Source: Heterocephalus glaber (taxonomy: Eukaryota > Chordata > Mammalia > Rodentia > Bathyergidae). Taken from it: 64,000 nucleotides of DNA. Within the stretch, counting starts at the first letter, position 1. Each line of letters starts with the position of its first letter. The notes beneath the pieces are model-generated. The model was not told the DNA's origin and made no database searches. It was given only the letters and a program-made list of their open reading frames with translations. Where the stretch lies: assembly GCF_000247695.1 (NCBI RefSeq), contig NW_004624881.1:2106083-2170082 (forward strand), written 5' to 3'. Positions 59,137-64,000 of this stretch are shown here, piece after piece. Position numbers and translations under genes: made by a program.

Positions 59137-60260
59137 GCAGGTGGCAGAAGCACCCCCCCACCTGTGGAAATGAGAAGACATGTAAACAAGCCTCAAAAGC
59201 AGACTTCTGGATCAACTACAGCAATCACAAAGGAAACAAGATGGAACAATCTGATACTCAATTACCTGGACTCTCTGAACTGGCAACAAAAGAGGATATG
59301 GGAAAAATGAAATCAGAAATATTTACTCATATAACAGCAAAGCTTGTGCTCATGGTGCAAGACATGATTAATAAATCCAGAGAGGACACAGATAAAAAAT
59401 AGTGGATCTGAGGGACAGGACGGAATCACAACATAGGAAACAAATGGAATCCATAAAACAGATGCAAACAGATTTCCAGGAGATTAAAAAATCCATCAAA
59501 AGTCTGCACAGCAGAATGAACCAATGTGAGGATAGAATTTCATATATAGAAGATAAGATTGCAATTAGTGACCAAGAAAATAAAAATTGCTTTAAAATTG
59601 TAAGGGAACATGAGAAATCAATCCAGCAACTGCTAGATGATGCGAAGAAGAACAACATTAGTCTGAGTGGAGTCAATGAAGAAAGAGGAGAGAGTACAGA
59701 TGACATAAAAAAACTCTTCACAGAAGTAATGGCAGAAAACTTCCCAAGGGGGGGGAAAGAACTTTACATACAGATAAGTTAGCCATATAGGACTCAAGCT
59801 AGCCTTGATCAAAACAATTCTACACATAGGCACATAATAGTTAGGATTCCAGAAATTTAACAGAAGAATAAAATTCTACAAGCAGTGAGAGAAAAAAAAA
59901 CAAATCACATACAAAGGAAAGCCCATCAGAATCACATCAGACTTCTCAGTGCAAATACTCAAGGCAAGAAGAGCTTAGAGTGATGTATTTCAAGCCCTAA
60001 GGGAAAACAGCCTCCAACCCAGATTGATGCACCCTGCAAAATTATCTTTCAAAATTGATAGAAAAATAAGATACTTTCATGATAAAGAGCACCTCAGGAA
60101 CTTCATGACTATCAAACCGGCACTCCAAAACTTTCAGACAATACCCTAGGAAAAGACAATTAGGATCACAACCCCAGGAACCCTAGCAGAATGAATCTAT
60201 TGGGCATGACAAATTAAATGCAAAGGTGGAGAATCCAACAAAAAGAAAAATTCATGACAA
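59137..60260 (+). pseudogene. LINE-1 (no. 3) ORF1 region, broken; element 3'-truncated
   Basis: An ATG at 59,241 opens a frame (MEQSDTQLPGLSELATKED) that ends at a TAG at about 59,399-59,401. The reading then continues in another frame at 59,402-59,782, rich in K/E/Q heptad-like segments (coiled coil), typical of L1 ORF1p. That frame in turn stops at 59,782, where the homologous L1 at 47,000 reads on. The C-terminal ORF1 segment is recognisable to about 60,200. The L1 match ends near 60,260 with no ORF2 and no 3' UTR. Confidence 0.8.
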
Positions 60261-60261
60261 G

Positions 60262-60955
60262 GCTTTTAAAACTTTTGACCTCATCTCCCTAATGAGTGCA
60301 TAATTCAGTCTTGTTATTGTACTGATTAGTATTTTTCTGATGCTAGAGTTGTACACATTTCCTTGTGCTTTACTGGCTATTTATCATCTTCTTTTTCTAC
60401 TTTTTAATTGGGTTGTCTATTAATGAGCTCTAAGAATTCTTTATATATTCTGGTCATGGATTATATGCATTGTAAACATGGTTTGTTTAAGGACTACTTT
60501 TCATTTTAATGATGTCATTTAAAGTTCTAAATTTTGATGGAATCTCATTTATCAATTTTTTTCTTTTATACATCATATCTTTTGTATCCAAGGTAGTTCT
60601 TCCCTACACAGAATTCATAAACATTTTCCCTTATAATTTCTTCTTAAAGTTTTATACTTTTAGGCTTTCATATTTAGGTTCATAGATCCCTTCAAGTTAT
60701 TTTCATGTATGGAAATAAAGGGCTGAGGTTAATTTTTTATATACAGATACCAGGTGTTCTCGTGCTGTTTGCTGAAAACACTGTCTGTTCCTTGGCTCTT
60801 GAATTGAGTTTATATTCTATAAAATGCTAATGTTAAATAATCTTTCAAAACTCAGTGAACAATATATGTATGGTTCTATTTCTAGATTTTCTGTTTTATT
60901 CAAATGATCTATATATCTTTCCTTACACCAACACTGCCTGGATTGCTGTAGCTTT
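60262..60955 (-). mobile_element. Old LINE-1 3' end, antisense
   Basis: The plus strand follows the antisense of an L1M 3' region: 'AATTGGGTTGTCTATTAATG', 'AGAATTCTTTATATATTCTG', 'TTCTAAATTTTGATGGAATC', 'CATTTATCAATTTTTTTCTT' and 'AGTTTTATACTTTTAGGCTT' in the expected order. It is an older subfamily than L1 no. 3. Confidence 0.75.
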
Positions 60956-61118
60956 AGAAGAAGTCTCTCTCACCACTCATCCCTTTGCTTCCTGCTTTCT
61001 GGCCTTCAAGATGTGTGTGACCAGCTTTTCCTCTACTCTGCCCCTCTGCCATGCTGTTTCTGGCCTGAAGCCACCAACAAGGACTGAAATCATGAGCCAA
61101 AATAAACCCTGCCAAGGA
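60955..61118 (+). mobile_element. MaLR LTR fragment
   Basis: 'GCCCCTCTGCCATGCTGTTT', 'CTGAAATCATGAGCC' and 'AAAATAAACCCTGCCAAGG' match the 3' part of rodent MaLR LTRs as at 2,160-2,250. The open frame across it is not a gene. Confidence 0.55.
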
Positions 61119-61549
61119 AAGCCTCAGGAGTGAGTGTAGTCACCTCCAAGAGATGGGCTCTGAGGATTGTAACCAGCAATAGCCTGGGGGCAGGGCTGGC
61201 CAAGTCCTTTGAAGCTCACATCTCACTACTTTTGCACTAGGTACTGGACATGGAGTTATAGGATTTAATGTTTGTCCTGCTGGGTTTCAGTCTTGCTTTG
61301 TTCTGATTCCTTTTTACCTCTCTTTTCGAATGGCAATTTTTACCCTGTGCCATTGAATGTCACCAGTGTTTAACATTCTTCTTGATTTTTACAAGGTCTC
61401 ACAGCTAAGAGTTTCCCTTGAGACTCAGAGAAGACTTTTTTGACTTGAACTTTTCAGCAATGTTGGAACTGTTAAGACTTTGGCAACTTTTAGAGATGGA
61501 CTAAGTGCATTTTGTATAATGAGATAGACAAGAGTCTTTATGGGCAGAA
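61118..61549. other. No gene seen
   Basis: Unassigned sequence between two MaLR pieces, possibly MaLR internal sequence. Confidence 0.35.
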
Positions 61550-61840
61550 TGTGATAGTTTATATTTAAAATTCCCCCAAAAGCACTCAGAGGTGCACCTG
61601 GTCAGAAGGGGAACAGTGGAGGCATGACATGGATGGGTATATTCTCTTCTCCTGTCTTGCTTCTTGGCCACCTTGACATGAGCAGTTTCCCTCTACCATG
61701 GCCCTCTGTGATGGTGTTTGCTCCTTGGAGCCAACTAACCATGGACTGAAACCACAAACCCAAACAAAGCTCTCTTTCTTTAAATGGCAGATGTCAGTTA
61801 TATTGTGTCAGTGATTGAAAACTGACGAAGACTGGGCTAA
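61549..61840 (+). mobile_element. MaLR-type LTR
   Basis: Starts TGTGATAGTTTATATTTAAA and continues with a gagged-down promoter segment, 'CCATGGCCCTCTGTGATGGT', 'AACCATGGACTGAAACCAC' and a terminal 'GTGTCAGTGATTGAAAACTG'. This is the order of rodent MaLR (MLT/MT-like) LTRs. Confidence 0.6.
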
Positions 61841-62117
61841 GGGTTTATTTTTCTTTAGAAACTTAAGGGATGTGTTTAGAATATAACTAGATAAATTATT
61901 AAACTAGACATATAATTTTGTATCTTGTTTTAATGTACATATTTATTGAGTAGAAAATAAGAACTTTTTAGTAAAATACAAAAATTTCATATTTACCTCT
62001 TAAAGCCAATCAAATGACAAAATCTGAACTGAACATATAAGACTAGATCAACCTCTTTGAGGAAAGAAATATGAAAATTGCATAATCTGAAGAGTTTGAT
62101 TTATAAAAAAAAAGACA

Positions 62118-62205
62118 AATACAGGATAGGGAACATGGCTCAGTGGCAGAGCTCTTGCCTCGCACTCACAAGCCCCTGGGTTCAATCCCCACCACTGCAA
62201 CCAAT
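62118..62205 (+). repeat. ID-type tRNA-derived SINE
   Basis: Internal RNA polymerase III promoter boxes are readable: box A TGGCTCAGTGG (62,136-62,146) and box B GGTTCAATCCC (62,179-62,189), followed by CCACCACTGCAACC. This is the rodent ID family plan derived from an alanine tRNA. It is not a functional tRNA gene. Confidence 0.85.
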
Positions 62206-62295
62206 CAACTGATGTAAGCAAGCCAATTACTTGTGATCTTTTTGCAAATTAATAATTAAGACTTTATTAAAGTTCTTCAAGGAAATAGAAACAGG

Positions 62296-62361
62296 AGGGA
62301 GAGAGAAACAGAGCAAGAAGGGGGGGAGAGGGGGAGAGAGGGGGGGGAGAGAGAGAGAGAG
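62296..62361. repeat. G/A-rich low-complexity tract
   Basis: Runs of G interrupted by GA units on the plus strand. Proline/serine/leucine-rich frames on the minus strand are artefacts. Confidence 0.9.
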
Positions 62362-62564
62362 GGCTCAGTTTTGGCTGGCAAGTTTGAAACCCACAGGGCA
62401 GGTTGAGGGCCAGGGAGGAGGTGAGACAGCAGCTGAGTGAAAAGTGGACCACAGAATCCTTTCCCTCGGGGATGGCTGTCTGTTTCTCCTAAGACTGACA
62501 CTGAGAGGGAGGCACCATGCACTGTTTAGACCACACTCCACTTCCTCCCAAGTCCCTTGCTCTG

Positions 62565-62655
62565 CCTCGGGTGGTGCTCAGTAGTGAGTGCTTGCCTAGC
62601 ATGTGCATGGCCCAGGGTCCCATTCTCAGCATCATAGATACAACAAAACAAAACT
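62565..62655 (+). repeat. Degraded ID-type SINE
   Basis: 'GGTGCTCAGTAGTGAGTGCT', 'TGCCTAGCATGTGCATGGCC' and 'CAGGGTCCCATTCTCAGCAT' followed by an A-rich tail (ACAACAAAACAAAAC) match the ID plan with several substitutions in boxes A and B. Confidence 0.75.
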
Positions 62656-63119
62656 GAGTCTTCTGATCTAAATGTCAAGCTCATCCAAAAGACGCCTTCA
62701 CAGCAATGCCCACACTGGGTTTTGACCAAGTGTCTGGGTACCATGGGTTGTCTGAGTAAGCATGAAATTAACCACCACAGAGACCAAGTACTTCTTGGAA
62801 GTAGTTGAAATTTCATTTTTACAACACAATCAAAGAGTTTTGCTTTACTTTTTAGAATAAATTTTAAGAAAAAAATGGGCAATAAACTATGATTTGCCAT
62901 TAAGTCTTTAAAACAAAGAATAAATATGGACAGGGAAATGAATAAATTAATACCATTGATGTAAAACTTATGCAATATTTCCTCAGAAAACAACTAGATC
63001 TTCCCTATGATCCATAGGAAATGAAGTCACCATCTGATAGACATATTCACTCAGACAATCAGACAGTGGATCTGCTCATGACAGTCAGTGTATAGATCAG
63101 CCCACTTGTGTTTGTGTAC

Positions 63120-63346
63120 CTGAACTGTTTCACCTACTAGAACCCACTCTAGGTTCATCCATGTTATTGCAAATGACAGGATTCCCTTCTTCTTCCAGAC
63201 TGTATACTATTCAATTGTGTATATGTGGTTCTGTTTCTTTATCCATTCATTTGTTGATGGACATAGCAATGGCTTCCATATCTTGATTGTTGTGAATAAA
63301 GTTGAACTAAACATAGAAGTGCAGATACCCCTTCAACATCCTCAAT

Positions 63347-63378
<32 letters not shown>

Positions 63379-63600
63379 ATGCACACTAGGAGGACTGGTG
63401 GGCCATAAGGTAGTTCTAGTTTTAGTTATTTGAGGAACCACTCATGCTATTTTCCAAAATGATCATACTAATTTACATTCTCACCAACAGTATAGGATGT
63501 TTCCTTTTCTCTACATGCTTGGCAGCACTTAGCATAATTTTCTTTCAATTATAGCCATTCTAACAAATTTGAGGTAAAATTTCATGATTTTAATGTGTGT
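63120..63600 (-). mobile_element. Old LINE-1 3' end, antisense, with (GT)n
   Basis: Plus-strand landmarks 'TTTCTTTATCCATTCATTTG', 'TTGATGGACATAGCAATGGC', 'ATTGTTGTGAATAAAGTTGA' and 'ATCATACTAATTTACATTCT' then 'CACCAACAGTATAGG' follow the antisense of L1 ORF2's 3' end. A GT microsatellite (63,348-63,378) sits inside it. Confidence 0.75.
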
Positions 63601-63604
63601 ATAT

Positions 63605-63760
63605 TAACTAAAATTTATAAAGCATTCTTTATTCTAAACACTACTTTAAGGATTTTATTTTACTTTATTCATTTTTTTTACTTTAAGCATTTTAATGAAA
63701 TGAGTTCATTATTTCCTCATTTCAGTGGCAGAACAGACAGTATTAGCCCCAATCTCTGCA
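63605..63760. repeat. Possible MIR remnant
   Basis: 'ATAAAGCATTCTTTATTCTA', 'AACACTACTTTAAGGATTTT' and 'TTTCCTCATTTCAGTGGCAG' weakly follow the order of a MIR element. Tentative. Confidence 0.35.
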
Positions 63761-63811
63761 GACTCTGAATAGATCCCAGAGCTCTGTGCTTCTGCTCATG
63801 CCACACTTCCT

Positions 63812-64000
63812 TTTGCACTTTATTAAATTCTTTTATTGGTACATTGTAGGTACACAACACAACTACATTTCTCATTGGGAATTTTACCTTTACATAATGC
63901 ATCTTGGTTCTTACTTTTTCCCCATTCCTAGCCCTCCCTTCACACCCTCCACCCTTCCCTATTTACAAAGACTTTATTTCCATTTTTTCCATTACTCATC
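63812..64000 (-). mobile_element. LINE-1 3' end, antisense, runs off the window
   Basis: Nearly the same text as 38,655-38,850: 'TTTTATTGGTACATTGTAGG', 'CATTGGGAATTTTACCTTTA', 'TCTTGGTTCTTACTTTTTCC' and 'TATTTACAAAGACTTTATTT'. Same young-looking L1 subfamily as the elements at 38,648 and 43,811. Confidence 0.85.

Noticed and set aside
58785..59189. Four overlapping minus-strand frames of 61-69 codons with repeated sequence
   Set aside because: They are offset by exactly 67 bp and merely translate the tandem monomers of an L1 5' UTR; not a repeat-protein gene.
62136..62189. tRNA gene-like A and B boxes
   Set aside because: The sequence is an ID-type SINE lacking a foldable acceptor stem and anticodon arm; not a tRNA gene.

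Overview
This window looks like vertebrate nuclear DNA from a placental mammal. It is AT-rich, with no bacterial gene organisation, and is packed with LINE-1 pieces, MaLR-type LTRs, MIR, tRNA-derived ID-type SINEs and an endogenous retrovirus remnant. The ID-type SINEs and the SINE 3' end at 19,454-19,485 point to a rodent, most likely squirrel-like. That assignment is an inference; no species-diagnostic gene is present.

The window lies inside an olfactory receptor (OR) cluster. Four OR loci can be read. (1) A decayed OR2T-like pseudogene at 7,365-8,313 (+). (2) OR14-like pseudogene A at 16,321-17,267 (-). (3) One intact single-exon OR14-like gene at 35,790-36,722 (+), 310 codons, the only convincing functional protein gene here. 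(4) OR14-like pseudogene B at 56,030-57,016 (-). OR2T and OR14 genes sit together in the human 1q44 cluster, so this is probably the rodent counterpart.

The OR14-like loci are large paralogous blocks. Blocks A (11,148-19,057) and B (49,648-58,790) are direct duplicates. Block C around the intact gene (about 32,790-37,895) is an inverted copy of the OR-bearing part. Similarity covers the 3' flank, the coding region, the intron-like 5' flank and an upstream segment at 33,200-33,550 that looks like the promoter and first non-coding exon. A fourth, geneless copy of the far-upstream segment lies at 43,410-43,810 and resumes at 45,391.

Layout: 1-7,350 is repeats plus unassigned DNA. 7,350-8,320 is the OR2T-like pseudogene. 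8,320-11,150 is mostly unassigned. 11,150-19,900 is block A. 20,100-23,235 is an old antisense L1. 23,256-24,530 is an ERV remnant (LTR plus env). 24,530-32,790 is AT-rich DNA with a second LTR copy and old L1 and MaLR pieces. 32,790-37,900 is block C with the intact gene. 37,900-43,400 is L1 fragments. 43,811-49,648 is a stack of nested L1 insertions, one of which contains a possible mRNA retrocopy. 49,648-58,790 is block B. 58,791-60,260 is the 5' part of another L1, led by five 67-bp monomers. 60,260-64,000 is L1, MaLR and SINE remnants.

The loci do not form a pathway. Each OR would be transcribed on its own in olfactory neurons, and the biology visible here is gene-family turnover by duplication, inversion, decay and retrotransposon insertion. 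I found no novel multi-gene system. The most informative signals are the conserved upstream blocks, the nested insertions with readable target-site duplications, and the L1 monomers. All similarity statements come from reading by eye; no alignments were computed.
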